Below are positions 1 through 8,222 of a stretch of DNA of 28,392 nucleotides, in pieces. The notes beneath the pieces are model-generated. The model ran no database searches. It saw only the letters and a program-made list of their open reading frames with translations, and had not been told where the DNA came from. Within the stretch, counting starts at the first letter, position 1; each line of letters starts with the position of its first letter. The translations under genes were made by a program, and so were the position numbers. Origin of the DNA: Camelimonas abortus (GTDB taxonomy: Bacteria > Pseudomonadota > Alphaproteobacteria > Rhizobiales > Beijerinckiaceae); NCBI RefSeq assembly GCF_042647165.1, contig NZ_JBHRUV010000023.1; one strand, 5' to 3'.

Positions 1-6
1 CACTTT

Positions 7-393
7 TCAGGGGGCAGACCAGTCGTTGTCGCGGGCGTAGACGTAATAGTCGCGCAGGGCTTTCGCCCGGTCGGCGTTATAGGCCTCGAACACCTCGCGG
101 CCCATGTACATGCCGGAAATGCAGGAGGCGACATGGTCCGGGGCGCGGCCGAGGAAGCCGGCGTGCAGGCCGGTCCATGCCTCCAGCGCGGCGCGCCGGC
201 GCTTCAGCGCCTCATAACTCTGCGGCAGCTCCAGGTTTTCCGGAGCGCTCTGGAAGTCGAACATGCGGCCGACCGAGGCCACCGCGCCGCGATAGGCGGG
301 ATGGGTGGTGGCGTCGGCGACGCGCTGGCCGTCAAGATAGATCTCGCGGCCGTCGTTGAGGCTGGCGATGTGCTGGGCGCCGGTCTTGATCAT
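7..393 (-). CDS. HpaB-family flavin monooxygenase, N-terminal fragment
   Basis: The 128 residues match the N-terminal part of 4-hydroxyphenylacetate 3-monooxygenase (HpaB) type enzymes, FADH2-dependent hydroxylases of phenolic substrates. Typical segments are the opening KTGAQHIASLNDGREIYLDG, the TTHPAYRGAV motif and YARDND near the end. Family members run to about 480-520 residues, so only the first quarter is present. The reading frame stops six bases from the window edge, straight after RDND. One extra base after that GAC codon would give Leu-Val, as is common in the family after DND, so a sequencing or assembly error at a contig end is as likely as a true break. The ATG has a GGAG seven bases upstream and lies 37 bp downstream of the flavin reductase, its probable partner. 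The substrate cannot be told from this fragment, and PvcC-like or chlorophenol hydroxylases are alternatives. Confidence 0.75.
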   Translation of the reverse strand: MIKTGAQHIASLNDGREIYLDGQRVADATTHPAYRGAVASVGRMFDFQSAPENLELPQSYEALKRRRAALEAWTGLHAGFLGRAPDHVASCISGMYMGREVFEAYNADRAKALRDYYVYARDNDWSAP

Positions 394-430
394 GGCGTGG
401 CTCCGGGGAGGCTTGGTCGGTGTTCGGGCG

Positions 431-1024
431 TCAGAGGTCCGCGCCGGCGAGACGGTGGTAACGGCCGCGGAAGAAGATCAGGGGCTCGCCGGCGCCGGCG
501 GCCTCAAAGCGCAGCACGCGGGCGAGAAACAGCACGTGGTCGCCGCCGTCGTGGCTGGCCCAGGGAGCGCATTCGAAATGCGCCAGGGCGCCGTCGATGA
601 GCGGCGCGCCATGGGCGCCGGAACGGTGGGCGACGCTGGCCCACTTGTCGGTGGAGGCGCGGGCGAAACGGTCGGACAGGCGCGCCTGGGTGCCGTCCAG
701 CACGTTCACCGCATAGGCGTCCGCCGCCAGCATGGCCGGCAGGCTCCAGGCGGTGCGCGCGACGCTGAACAGCACCAGCGGCGGCTCCAGCGACACCGAA
801 TTGAAGGAGGTCATGGTCATGCCGATGGCCTCGCCGCCGGGGCCGCGGGCGGTGACGACGGCGACGCCGGTGGCGAAATGGCCGAGGGCCTGCCGGAACG
901 CCCGGGAATCGAACGCCGGCGTGGCTCCGGGCGCCGGCGCGGTCTCCTGCGCGCGCTCCGTCAGGGCCTCTCGGGCGGCCTTCCGGGGCGCAGGGCGCAG
1001 GCCGTTGTCGGGGTGGGTCTGCAT
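431..1024 (-). CDS. Flavin reductase domain protein (HpaC-like)
   Basis: This 197-aa protein has the flavin reductase (HpaC/RutF-like, FMN-binding split barrel) domain from about residue 38. Visible signatures are FRQALGHFATGVAVVT (43-58), GMTMTSFNSVSLEPPLVLF (68-86) and a closing HFECAPW...GDHVLFLARV segment. Such proteins reduce FMN or FAD with NAD(P)H and pass the reduced flavin to a partner monooxygenase. The HpaB-like gene starts 37 bp downstream on the same strand, so the pair is probably a two-component monooxygenase operon. I chose the ATG at 1024 because homology starts soon after it; the frame stays open upstream but has no supported start there. The first 38 residues form a polar extension that is not part of the domain. 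It is divergent from the MarR gene, which may regulate it. The family is certain and the pairing is inferred. Confidence 0.85.
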   Translation of the reverse strand: MQTHPDNGLRPAPRKAAREALTERAQETAPAPGATPAFDSRAFRQALGHFATGVAVVTARGPGGEAIGMTMTSFNSVSLEPPLVLFSVARTAWSLPAMLAADAYAVNVLDGTQARLSDRFARASTDKWASVAHRSGAHGAPLIDGALAHFECAPWASHDGGDHVLFLARVLRFEAAGAGEPLIFFRGRYHRLAGADL

Positions 1025-1073
1025 GGGGTGGCCTGTTGGCTGGCTGCTGGCTCGATGGCGCCAGGAATTAGCT

Positions 1074-1095
1074 TTGCAACAAAGGTATTGTGCAA
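1074..1095. promoter_or_regulatory. Candidate MarR operator between divergent genes
   Basis: An imperfect inverted repeat, TTGCAACAA on the left and TTGTGCAA on the right, sits in the only AT-rich part of the 183-bp region between the flavin reductase and the MarR gene. Its arms pair if one base is bulged. A second looser dyad, ATTGT (1087-1091) and ACAAT (1111-1115), overlaps it. Inverted repeats of this size in a divergent intergenic region are typical MarR-family binding sites, but binding here is inference. Confidence 0.4.
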
Positions 1096-1207
1096 ATCTT
1101 TTTGCTGTCAACAATCCGGCTGCCCATAGGTTAGGCGCCCGGCGCCCGGATTTTCGCGATTGCGGGACAGGGCGCGGGGTTGTACCGGGGAATGACGGGA
1201 GGTCGCC

Positions 1208-1945
1208 GTGAGCAGACGCGTGAAACAGCAGCCGGAGCAGACTGACGCGGCGGCGGCGCGCACGGCGCCGGCCAGGGCGCGAAACCGTCCGCAAACCGCG
1301 CCGGATTCCGCCGGTTCCGGCGATGACGGCGCCAGCGCGCGCGCGCCGGGATCTCCAGGGCTCACCGTATCGCGCCCGCAGCTGCTGGTGGACGGCTCGG
1401 ATCTGGCCTTCCGCGCCATGATCCACGACACGCTGGCCTTCTCGGCCCGCATCCAGGAGGTGCGCGCCCGTCTCGGCGCCCTGCTCAATCTCTCCGGCTC
1501 GCAGTACACCATCCTGGTGGCGCTCTCGCACCTGCAGGGCGCGGACGGCATCGGCGTCAACACCCTGGCCGGGCACCTGCATCTCAGCGGCGCCTTCGTC
1601 ACCATCGAGGTCAACCGGCTGGTGGAGCGCGGCTTCGTGCGCAAGGTGACCAACCCGGAGGACCGGCGGCGGGTGCTGCTCACCGTGACGCCGCTGGCGC
1701 GCGCCGAGCTGGAGGCGATCACCTCGGTGCAGCGGCCGGCCAATGACGCGCTGTTCGCCGACATCTCCCGGGCCGATTTCCACAGGCTGCGCCGCCTGCT
1801 GCCGGTGCTGGTGGAGAACGCCGACCGGGCGCTGAAGCTGCTGGACTATCTTACGCCCCAGGGCGTGCTGCCGCAGGACAGTCCGGCGCCGAAACGGCGC
1901 GCGCGCCGCCCCTCCGCCCGCTCAGGCGCCGCGCCGCAGGAGTGA
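1208..1945 (+). CDS. MarR-family transcriptional regulator
   Basis: This 245-aa protein is a winged helix-turn-helix regulator. The core lies at about residues 65-215: the dimerisation helix (FRAMIHDTLAFSARIQEVRARL), the recognition region (VNTLAGHLHLSGAFVTIEVNRLVERGFV) and the wing (TNPEDRRRVLLTVTP). MarR proteins bind palindromic operators as dimers and usually release on binding a phenolic or aromatic ligand. The GTG start has a GGGAGG five bases upstream, so translation is well supported even though the first 55 residues are a low-complexity Ala/Arg/Pro-rich extension unusual for the family. The C-terminus also has a basic tail. It is divergent from the HpaB/HpaC-like pair, an arrangement like HpaR in 4-hydroxyphenylacetate catabolism, so local control of that pair is likely but not shown. 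Confidence 0.88.
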   Translation: MSRRVKQQPEQTDAAAARTAPARARNRPQTAPDSAGSGDDGASARAPGSPGLTVSRPQLLVDGSDLAFRAMIHDTLAFSARIQEVRARLGALLNLSGSQYTILVALSHLQGADGIGVNTLAGHLHLSGAFVTIEVNRLVERGFVRKVTNPEDRRRVLLTVTPLARAELEAITSVQRPANDALFADISRADFHRLRRLLPVLVENADRALKLLDYLTPQGVLPQDSPAPKRRARRPSARSGAAPQE

Positions 1946-2023
1946 GCGCCGCCGGGGCGCGAAGCGGCCGGCGCATGGCGGCGGGAGCGGCGCGGGAGAC
2001 GGCGCGCGTCCGCGCTTCCCCGG

Positions 2024-2644
2024 TCAGCCGCGCCGCGGCCAGGCGGCGAGCAGCGTCTGCGCGTCGCACACCTCCACCTGCACCGCGAACCGCCGGGCGA
2101 ACATGGCCAGCATGGCGTCGTGGCTGGCGTCGGAGCAGCTGCACAGGGCGTCGGCCACGACGATCACCCGGTAGCCGCGGTCCACGGCGCCGATCACGGT
2201 GGCCATGACGCAGATGTCGGTCTCGCCGCCGCTGACCACCAGCGCGTCCGCGCCGCGGGCGGCGACGATCCGCGCCAGCGGGCTGTCCACCCAGGGCGAA
2301 TACACGCGCTTGTCCGCGATCACGGCAGGGGGAACGAAGCGCTGCAGCGGCGGCGCCAGCGCCAGCGCCTCCGGATCCAGCCGCTCGAGGGTGACGTCGG
2401 CCCAGCGCTCGTAGTAGCGCGCCCAGGCGCCGCGCCCCTCGCCCGGCCTTTGCGCCGGAATGAAACGGGTGAACACCGTCTGCGCCGGCGCGTGGGCGCA
2501 CAGCGCCTCCACCTGCGGCAGGATGCGGCCGAACCATTCCAGGGCCCACGGATAGCCCTGCGAGAACAGGCGCTGCATGTCGACGCACACGTGCAGCGCG
2601 TCCGCCGGCACGGGGCCGAGGGGCAGACCATGATCGCGGCGCAT
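2024..2644 (-). CDS. Cysteine hydrolase, isochorismatase family
   Basis: This 206-aa protein belongs to the isochorismatase-like cysteine hydrolases (nicotinamidase, N-carbamoylsarcosine amidase and relatives). The triad is readable: Asp22 in VDMQRLF, Lys112 in ADKRVYSPW and Cys145 in SGGETDICVMATV, the last within the usual G-x-x-TD-x-CV loop. It starts at the ATG at 2644 with a purine-rich GGCGGGG upstream; the frame stays open further upstream but encodes only arginine-rich sequence. It is divergent from the small secreted protein gene and convergent with the MarR gene, so no operon partner helps. Hydrolysis of a C-N bond in an amide is the usual activity, but the substrate cannot be assigned. 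Confidence 0.87.
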   Translation of the reverse strand: MRRDHGLPLGPVPADALHVCVDMQRLFSQGYPWALEWFGRILPQVEALCAHAPAQTVFTRFIPAQRPGEGRGAWARYYERWADVTLERLDPEALALAPPLQRFVPPAVIADKRVYSPWVDSPLARIVAARGADALVVSGGETDICVMATVIGAVDRGYRVIVVADALCSCSDASHDAMLAMFARRFAVQVEVCDAQTLLAAWPRRG

Positions 2645-2838
2645 GTTTCCCCGCCTTTCACGTTGCTGCGGCGCCAGCCGCCGCAACGGAAATGCGCCAC
2701 GGGCCCGGCGGTTCCCGGCCCGCGGCGGCGCTGCGCGCCTGTGGCCACGCGCAGGCATCCCCAGCCCCGATTGCCTAAGCGTGTCCGTGCATGCGAATGT
2801 GCGCGCAGGATCACACCACCAAGAGAGGACTTCACCCC

Positions 2839-3336
2839 ATGCTCAAGACTGTTCTGGCGGGAGCCGCTGTCGGCGTTGCGCTCTCTTTCAGCGCCGTCGC
2901 CGCGCAGGCCGCCGGGGAGTTTGTCTGCCCGGCCATCACTGGCGCCGACGCACAGGCCCAGGCCAAGACCGTTCAGGAACTGCTGGGCCAGGGAGACCCG
3001 CTCGACAGGCCGGAGCAGCTGGACGCCGCCGTCGACGCCCTGAAGAAGGCAGGCGTGAGCCGCGCCATGATCATCGACCAGGTGGTCGCCGCCTATTGCC
3101 CGTCCGTGGCCGCCAACAAGAGCCTCTCCACCCTGCAGAAAAGCCTGCGCGTGCAGCAGGTGGCCGCCATCCTCACCCACCGCGTCTACAACATCACCGA
3201 CGAAGAAGCGGTGTTCGTGAACGTGCCGCTGCCGCCCACCACCGCCGACCGGGTCAACGCCCTGGCGAAGGAAGCCGGCGTCAGCCCCGGCGAGTGGATC
3301 GCCGGCCTGGTGGTGCAGTCGACGCCCGCCAGGTAA
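2839..3336 (+). CDS. Small secreted protein with ribbon-helix-helix-like C-terminus
   Basis: I do not recognise a named family. The 165-aa product begins with a clear Sec signal peptide (MLKTVLAGAAVGVALSFSAV...AQA, cleavage likely after residue 24), so the mature protein is periplasmic or secreted. The mature part is mostly helical in appearance and has two cysteines (30 and 87) that could form a disulfide. Residues about 126-160 (FVNVPLPP, then ADRVNALAKEAG, then VSPGEWIAGLVV) read like the strand-helix-helix of CopG/Arc proteins, which is odd for an exported protein. The ATG at 2839 is preceded by GAGAGGA at good distance and places the signal peptide at the N-terminus. It appears monocistronic and lies 91 bp before the ClC gene. 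Function unknown. Confidence 0.72.
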   Translation: MLKTVLAGAAVGVALSFSAVAAQAAGEFVCPAITGADAQAQAKTVQELLGQGDPLDRPEQLDAAVDALKKAGVSRAMIIDQVVAAYCPSVAANKSLSTLQKSLRVQQVAAILTHRVYNITDEEAVFVNVPLPPTTADRVNALAKEAGVSPGEWIAGLVVQSTPAR

Positions 3337-3427
3337 TCTGCGTTCAGGCTGTCGCCGCGACGGGCGCCGGAGCGCGGCGCGCCATGCTGGCGCACAGGGT
3401 GCCGTGACGGGATCCGGGGGAGCGCTG

Positions 3428-4798
3428 ATGCAGGAAGATCAGCCCGACACGCCTGCCCGCCAGGCGCTTTTCGTGTTCGTGGCGCTCGTCGCCGGCGCCC
3501 TCACCGGCGTTTTCGGCGGCGTCTTCCACCTGATCATCGACAGTCTCGTGCGCTGGCCGGCGCAGCTGGCGGAGCAGCTGGACGGCTGGCGGCTGACGGC
3601 CGCCTGCAGCGCCATCACCATGGTCGCCGCCGTGTTCGCGGTGTGGATCACCCGGCGGTTTGCGCCGGAAGCCAGCGGCAGCGGCGTTCCGGAGATCGAA
3701 GGCTCGATCGAGGGGCTGCGCGAGGTGCGCTGGCGGCGCGTGCTGCCGGTGAAATTCGTGGCCGGCGTGGCCGCCATCGGCTCCGGCCTGGCGCTGGGCC
3801 GCGAAGGGCCGACGATTCACATGGGCGGCTCTGCGGCGCTGGCCTCGGCCGACATGTTCCGCGTGGGCGGGGTGGACCGACGGGCGCTGCTGGCGGCTGG
3901 CGGCGCGGCCGGCCTCGCCTGCGCCTTCAACGCGCCGCTCTCCGCCGTGCTGTTCGTGATCGAGGAGACGCGGCGGCAGTTTCCCTACACGTTCCGCACC
4001 TACATGGGGGTGTTCGCCGCCGCGGTCACCGGCACGCTGGTGACGCGCCTGATCTCCGGCGTGCGGCCGTTCATGCCCATCGCCACGGTGGAGGCGGGTC
4101 TGGCGGCGCTGCCGCTGTTCGCGGTTCTGGGCGCGCTGCTCGGCGTGCTCGGCGTGCTGTTCAACCTGTTCATCATGGCGCTGCTGGACTTCGCCGCCGA
4201 GGCCCAGAAGCGCCTGCCCTATGTCTGGCCCGCCTTCGTCGGCCTCGCCACCGGCGCGCTGTTCGCGCTGGCTCCGCACACGGTGACCGGCGGCGAGCGG
4301 GTCATCTCCGAGATCGTCGTGGTCACCCCGGCCCTCGGCGCGCTGCTGCTGCTGGCGGCGGCGCGCTTCGTCACCTCGGTGACCAGCTATTCGGCCGGCG
4401 CGCCGGGCGGCATCTTCGCCCCCATCCTGACGCTGGCCACCTGCGTCGGCCTCGCCTTCGGCACGGCGCTGGACATGATCCAGCCGGGGCTGATGGCGAG
4501 CCTCAACGTCAATCCGGTGAGCTTCGGCGTCACCGCCATGGCGGCGCTGTTCACCGCGGCGGTGCGGGCCCCGGCGGTGGGCGTGGTGCTGGTGGTGGAG
4601 CTCACCGGCGCCTATGATCTCACCCTGCCGATGCTGGCCGCCTGCCTCACCGCCAGCCTCGTGGCCCAGTGGCTGGGCGGACGGCCGATCTACGAGCAGA
4701 TGCTGGAGCGCACCCTGCGGCAGGCCGGGATCACGGCGCCGCCGGAGAACCAGCCGGGCGCGGGCCTCGCCGCCGACGCCCGCAACGCCGGCCGCTGA
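3428..4798 (+). CDS. clcA: ClC-family chloride/proton antiporter
   Basis: This 456-aa multi-pass inner-membrane protein carries the three ClC selectivity-filter motifs in order: GSGVPEI (84-90), GREGP (124-128) and GGIFAP further on. The gating glutamate in GREGP (Glu126) is present. So is a glutamate at the position of the internal proton glutamate (Glu180 in VIEETRRQF), which in the family marks H+/Cl- exchangers rather than passive channels. A tyrosine near the C-terminus (RPIYEQ) fits the central anion-coordinating Tyr. There is no C-terminal CBS pair. I chose the ATG at 3428 because GGGGGAG lies five bases upstream; a GTG at 3404 is possible but has no better site. It converges on trhO with a 14-bp gap. 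A role in acid tolerance is usual for this family but is not indicated by neighbours. Confidence 0.92.
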   Translation: MQEDQPDTPARQALFVFVALVAGALTGVFGGVFHLIIDSLVRWPAQLAEQLDGWRLTAACSAITMVAAVFAVWITRRFAPEASGSGVPEIEGSIEGLREVRWRRVLPVKFVAGVAAIGSGLALGREGPTIHMGGSAALASADMFRVGGVDRRALLAAGGAAGLACAFNAPLSAVLFVIEETRRQFPYTFRTYMGVFAAAVTGTLVTRLISGVRPFMPIATVEAGLAALPLFAVLGALLGVLGVLFNLFIMALLDFAAEAQKRLPYVWPAFVGLATGALFALAPHTVTGGERVISEIVVVTPALGALLLLAAARFVTSVTSYSAGAPGGIFAPILTLATCVGLAFGTALDMIQPGLMASLNVNPVSFGVTAMAALFTAAVRAPAVGVVLVVELTGAYDLTLPMLAACLTASLVAQWLGGRPIYEQMLERTLRQAGITAPPENQPGAGLAADARNAGR

Positions 4799-4812
4799 GC
4801 CGGCGGGGCCCT

Positions 4813-5841
4813 TCACCCGTCCGGCGCCGTTCCGCGCCGGCGGGCGCGCTCCGTCGCCATGTCGGCGCCAAGATGGGCGCGCCCGCGCCGGCGCGCCAGC
4901 TGCTCCTGCCGGTGGCGCTCCGCCAGGGCGGCGCGCCGGTCCGCGTCCAGCCCGGCGGCGCAGGCGGCGCAGCTCACGCCCTCCACATGCTCCGGCCGGG
5001 CGCGGTCGGCCGCCGACAGCGGCCGCCGGCACGCCGGGCACAGCGTGTGGCCGGACGGCGCCAGCCCGTGCCCCACCGCAACGCGCTGGTCGAAGACGAA
5101 ACAGTCGCCCCGCCACAGGCTGTCCCGCTCCGGCACGGTCTCCAGATAGTTCAGCACCCCGCCGCGGAGGTGAAACACCTCCGCCACGCCCTCGCGCTTC
5201 AGGAAGGCGGTGGACTTTTCGCAGCGGATGCCGCCGGTGCAGTACATGGCCACCTTCGGCGGGGCGCCGTCCGGCCCGCGCGGCGCCAGCAGCCGCTCGC
5301 GCTCGCGCCGGAACCATGCCGGAAACTCGCGGAACGTGCGGATGTCCGGCCGCACCGCGCCCTCGAAGGCGCCGATGGCCATCTCGTAATCATTGCGCGT
5401 GTCGATGACGACGACGTCATCGCGGGAGATCAGGGCGTTCCAGTCCCCGGGCTCCACATGCACGCCGGCGCCACGCAGCGGATCGACGTCCGGCTCGCCC
5501 ATGGAGACGATCTCTTTTTTGAGCCGCACCTTCATGCGCCGGAACGGCATGGAGGGGGCGCGGGAATATTTCACCTCCAGCCCGGCGCAGCCCGGCAGGG
5601 CGCGCACATGCGCCGCCACGCGGGCGACGGCCGCGTCAGGGCCGGCGATCGCGCCGTTGACGCCCTCGCGGGCCAGCAGCAGCGTGCCCTTCACCCCGAG
5701 GCTGCAGCACAGCCGCGCCAGCGGCCCGCGCAGCGCCGCCGGATCATCGAAACGGACGAAGTGATACAGCGCCGCGACGCAGACACCCGCCGCCCCGCCC
5801 TGCCGCGGCCTGTCCGCGGCTCCTGTCACGGCTGCGCTCAT
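4813..5841 (-). CDS. trhO: tRNA uridine(34) hydroxylase TrhO (YceA), rhodanese family
   Basis: The 342-aa protein matches TrhO/YceA, which hydroxylates uridine 34 in tRNA on the way to 5-methoxyuridine or 5-carboxymethoxyuridine. The N-terminal domain (about 20-115) has the family signature GVKGTLLLAREGVNGAIAG. The rhodanese domain (about 135-245) holds the catalytic Cys201 in MYCTGGIRCEKS and the downstream LRGGVLNYLE. Beyond it lie two CxxC pairs (Cys268/271 and Cys291/294) that look like a zinc site, followed by a basic tail. The ATG has GGGAGAGG upstream. It lies downstream of the ArsC-like gene with a 123-bp gap and converges with clcA. The family assignment is firm. Confidence 0.92.
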   Translation of the reverse strand: MSAAVTGAADRPRQGGAAGVCVAALYHFVRFDDPAALRGPLARLCCSLGVKGTLLLAREGVNGAIAGPDAAVARVAAHVRALPGCAGLEVKYSRAPSMPFRRMKVRLKKEIVSMGEPDVDPLRGAGVHVEPGDWNALISRDDVVVIDTRNDYEMAIGAFEGAVRPDIRTFREFPAWFRRERERLLAPRGPDGAPPKVAMYCTGGIRCEKSTAFLKREGVAEVFHLRGGVLNYLETVPERDSLWRGDCFVFDQRVAVGHGLAPSGHTLCPACRRPLSAADRARPEHVEGVSCAACAAGLDADRRAALAERHRQEQLARRRGRAHLGADMATERARRRGTAPDG

Positions 5842-5964
5842 GACGCCTCTCCCTCTCCTGAAAACCCCGCCCGGCGGCGCGCGGCGGAAAACGGCGCCGG
5901 CAGGCGCGCCGGCCCCATGGACCCGGGCGCGCCGCGGCGGCGGACCGGACCGCGCCGGGAGCGA

Positions 5965-6324
5965 TCAGCCGGCCCCGGCCAGCAGCCGCGCGTAGTCGGC
6001 CTCGCGAAAGCCGACGATGACCGCGTCGCCGCAGACCAGCACCGGGCGTCTGATCACCGACGGATGCGCCAGCATCAGCGCCAGGGCGCCGCCGGCGTCG
6101 AGGTTCTGGCGCGCGGCCTCCGGCAGCTTGCGGAAGGTGGTTCCGGCGCGGTTCAGCAGCGTCTCCCAGCCGACGCGCTCCATCCAGCCGCGCAGCAGCT
6201 CCTCGCTGACGCCGGCGGCCCGGTAATCATGGAAGGCGCAGGCGACGCCGTGGGCGTCGAGCCAGGCGCGCGCCTTCTTCATCGTGTCGCAGTTGCGGAT
6301 GCCGTAAATGGTCACGCCAGCCAT
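5965..6324 (-). CDS. ArsC/Spx-family reductase-like protein (YffB-like)
   Basis: This 119-aa protein has the thioredoxin-like fold of the ArsC/Spx/YffB group. It opens with VTIYGIRNCDTMKKARAWL, with a single conserved cysteine (Cys12), and continues with the GWETLLNRAGTTFRKLP and HPSVIRRPVLV segments typical of this group. Those features fit YffB-like proteins rather than true arsenate reductases, and no ars genes are near. YffB has been proposed to be a glutathione-dependent thiol reductase, but its role is unsettled. The ATG at 6324 has CAGGGAG six bases upstream; another ATG lies six bases earlier in a different register. It is divergent from the FAD oxidoreductase gene. Confidence 0.88.
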   Translation of the reverse strand: MAGVTIYGIRNCDTMKKARAWLDAHGVACAFHDYRAAGVSEELLRGWMERVGWETLLNRAGTTFRKLPEAARQNLDAGGALALMLAHPSVIRRPVLVCGDAVIVGFREADYARLLAGAG

Positions 6325-6470
6325 GCCATGCTCCCTGAAGGCCCGGGCCCGTAGCGGCCCCGCCCCGCGCCGCCGCGGGCCAGGGCCGCGACTCGGCGGT
6401 ATACAACATCTGGCGCGGCGCGGGGCCCTGACGGGGCCTGCCCTGACCGCCGCGCCTGGGGACGGGACAG

Positions 6471-7610
6471 ATGAGCGCATTTCATACGGACGCGGTGGTG
6501 GCGGGCGGCGGAGTGGTCGGCCTCGCCGTGGCCCGCGCCCTGGCCCAGGCGGGCCTTGAGACCATCGTGCTGGAGCGCGGCGACGGCGTCGGCCGCGAGA
6601 CCTCGGCGCGCAACTCCGGGGTGATGCACGCCGGCGTCTATTATCCGCCCGGTTCGCTGAAGGCGCAGCTGTGCGCCCCCGGCCGGGCCATGCTGGCGCG
6701 GTACTGCGCCGCCGCCGGCGTGGACTTCCGCCTGTGCGGCAAGCTGATCGTGGCCGTGACCGGAGCGGAGGCGGCCGCCCTGCCGGCCCTGCGCCAGCGG
6801 GCGCTGGGCAACGGCGTGCGCGACATCCGCCTCATCGACGGCCGCGAGGCGCAGGCGCTGGAGCCGGAGATCGCCTGCGTCGCCGCGCTGCACTGCGCCG
6901 ACACCGGCGTCATCGACGTTCACGGCCTCATCCAGGCGCTTGCGGCCGACCTGCGCGCCGCCGGCGGCGAGACGGCGCTGCGGGCCGAAGCGCGCGCCAT
7001 CATCCCGGACGGCGACCGCCTGCTGGTGCAGGTGGCCGGCGCCGGGGAAGAGACCACGCTCAGCGCCCGTTACGTGGTCAACGCCGCCGGGCACGGCGCG
7101 CCGCTGCTGGCCCGCAACACCGCCGGACTGCCGCCGCAGGCGGCGCCGCGGCAGTGGTTCGCCAAGGGCAGTTACTTCGCCTTCACCGGCCGCAGCCCGT
7201 TCACGCGCCTGATCTATCCGGCCGGGGCACCGGCCAGCGGCCGCGCCGCCGGGCTCGGCGTGCACGCCACCCTCGACACTGGCGGCCAGCTGCGCTTCGG
7301 CCCGGACGTGGAATGGACCGACCGGCCCGACGACCATGCGGTGGATCCGGCGCGCCAGGCCATGTTCGAGGCCGCCATCCGCCGCTGGTGGCCGGGCCTG
7401 CCCGAGGGAGCGCTGGCGCCGGCCTGGGCGGGGGTGCGCCCCAAGCTACACGGACCGGGCGAACCGGCGGCGGATTTCCGCATCGACGGGCCGCAGGCGC
7501 ACGGCGTGCGCGGCCTCGTCAACCTGCTCGGCATCGAGAGTCCCGGCCTCACCAGCTGCCTCGCCATCGCCGCGCGCGTGCGCGCCCTGCTGGAGCTGGA
7601 CGCGCCGTAA
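6471..7610 (+). CDS. lhgO: FAD-dependent oxidoreductase, L-2-hydroxyglutarate oxidase-like
   Basis: The 379-aa protein is a D-amino-acid-oxidase-fold (DAO) flavoprotein. The Rossmann FAD-binding motif is at the N-terminus (VVAGGGVVGLAVARALA, about 9-25), followed by ERGDGVGRETSARNSGVMHAG, the strongly conserved segment of LhgO/L2HGDH proteins. The end has the NLLGIESPGLTSCLAIA motif that closes the FAD site. LhgO oxidises L-2-hydroxyglutarate to 2-oxoglutarate and feeds electrons to the membrane quinone pool. The length is slightly short of the roughly 400-420 usual for E. coli-type LhgO. The ATG has GGGACAG upstream. It appears to be transcribed alone. A related 2-hydroxyacid or glycine oxidase specificity is possible. 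Confidence 0.82.
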   Translation: MSAFHTDAVVAGGGVVGLAVARALAQAGLETIVLERGDGVGRETSARNSGVMHAGVYYPPGSLKAQLCAPGRAMLARYCAAAGVDFRLCGKLIVAVTGAEAAALPALRQRALGNGVRDIRLIDGREAQALEPEIACVAALHCADTGVIDVHGLIQALAADLRAAGGETALRAEARAIIPDGDRLLVQVAGAGEETTLSARYVVNAAGHGAPLLARNTAGLPPQAAPRQWFAKGSYFAFTGRSPFTRLIYPAGAPASGRAAGLGVHATLDTGGQLRFGPDVEWTDRPDDHAVDPARQAMFEAAIRRWWPGLPEGALAPAWAGVRPKLHGPGEPAADFRIDGPQAHGVRGLVNLLGIESPGLTSCLAIAARVRALLELDAP

Positions 7611-7892
7611 CGGCGCCAGCCCATTCCGGGACACAAAGTAAACAATAACCGGCGACATCGTTTCTCCGGCCATGACAAGATCATGTGCAGCCGCGCGCCG
7701 GGCGGGCCCCGGCCAGTCCGCTGGTCATGCCGGTTCAGGCGCACATGACCGGAGCGCGGATTCTGCATAACAATGTCGCCATAATTGTCCGGTCACACTT
7801 GCCATCGACCGTTAAACCTGGCGATGATCAGGGGAAACGGGGGAATCCTGCGCGGATATCCGGAGGGGGCCTCAATAACGGAGCATCTGCCA

Positions 7893-8222
7893 ATGGCGGC
7901 GAAATTCGAAATCTACCAGGACAAAAGCGGGCAGTTCCGGTTTCGCCTGAAGGCTGCTAACGGCCAGAACATCCTGTCGAGCGAAGGCTACAAACAGCGG
8001 GCGAGCGCCGTGAACGGCGTGCATTCGGTGCAGGTCAACGCGCGTGACGACAGCCGTTACGAGCGCAAGGTGACGCCGTCGGGGAAATACATGTTCAACC
8101 TGAAGGCGGCCAACGGCCAGGTCATCGGCACCAGCGAGCTCTACGAAAGCGCGGCCAGCCGCGACAAGGGCATCGAATCAGTGAAGAAAAACGCGCCCGA
8201 CGCCCAGCTGGTGGACCTCTGA
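7893..8222 (+). CDS. YegP-family (DUF1508) tandem-repeat protein
   Basis: The 109-aa protein consists of two copies of the DUF1508 unit: KFEIYQDKSGQFRFRLKAANGQ at about 4-25 and YERKVTPSGKYMFNLKAANGQ at about 54-74, each followed by a GY/LYES...A segment. This is the usual YegP architecture, a small beta-rich cytosolic protein of unknown function common in proteobacteria and often linked to stress. I chose the ATG at 7893 because it places the first repeat at the N-terminus and has CGGAG nine bases upstream; the frame is open further upstream but without homology. The codons are less G/C-biased than in neighbouring genes. It stands alone, after a 282-bp intergenic stretch with an AT-rich patch (about 7760-7820) that probably holds its promoter. 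Confidence 0.88.
   Translation: MAAKFEIYQDKSGQFRFRLKAANGQNILSSEGYKQRASAVNGVHSVQVNARDDSRYERKVTPSGKYMFNLKAANGQVIGTSELYESAASRDKGIESVKKNAPDAQLVDL

Noticed and set aside
431..1783. Long minus-strand frames running through the MarR gene
   Set aside because: They are arginine- and proline-rich, oppose a gene with a clear domain and start site, and contain the real flavin reductase only in their last 197 residues.
5965..6324. Arsenate reductase
   Set aside because: The fold matches, but the sequence fits the YffB-like subgroup and there are no other arsenic-resistance genes in the window.
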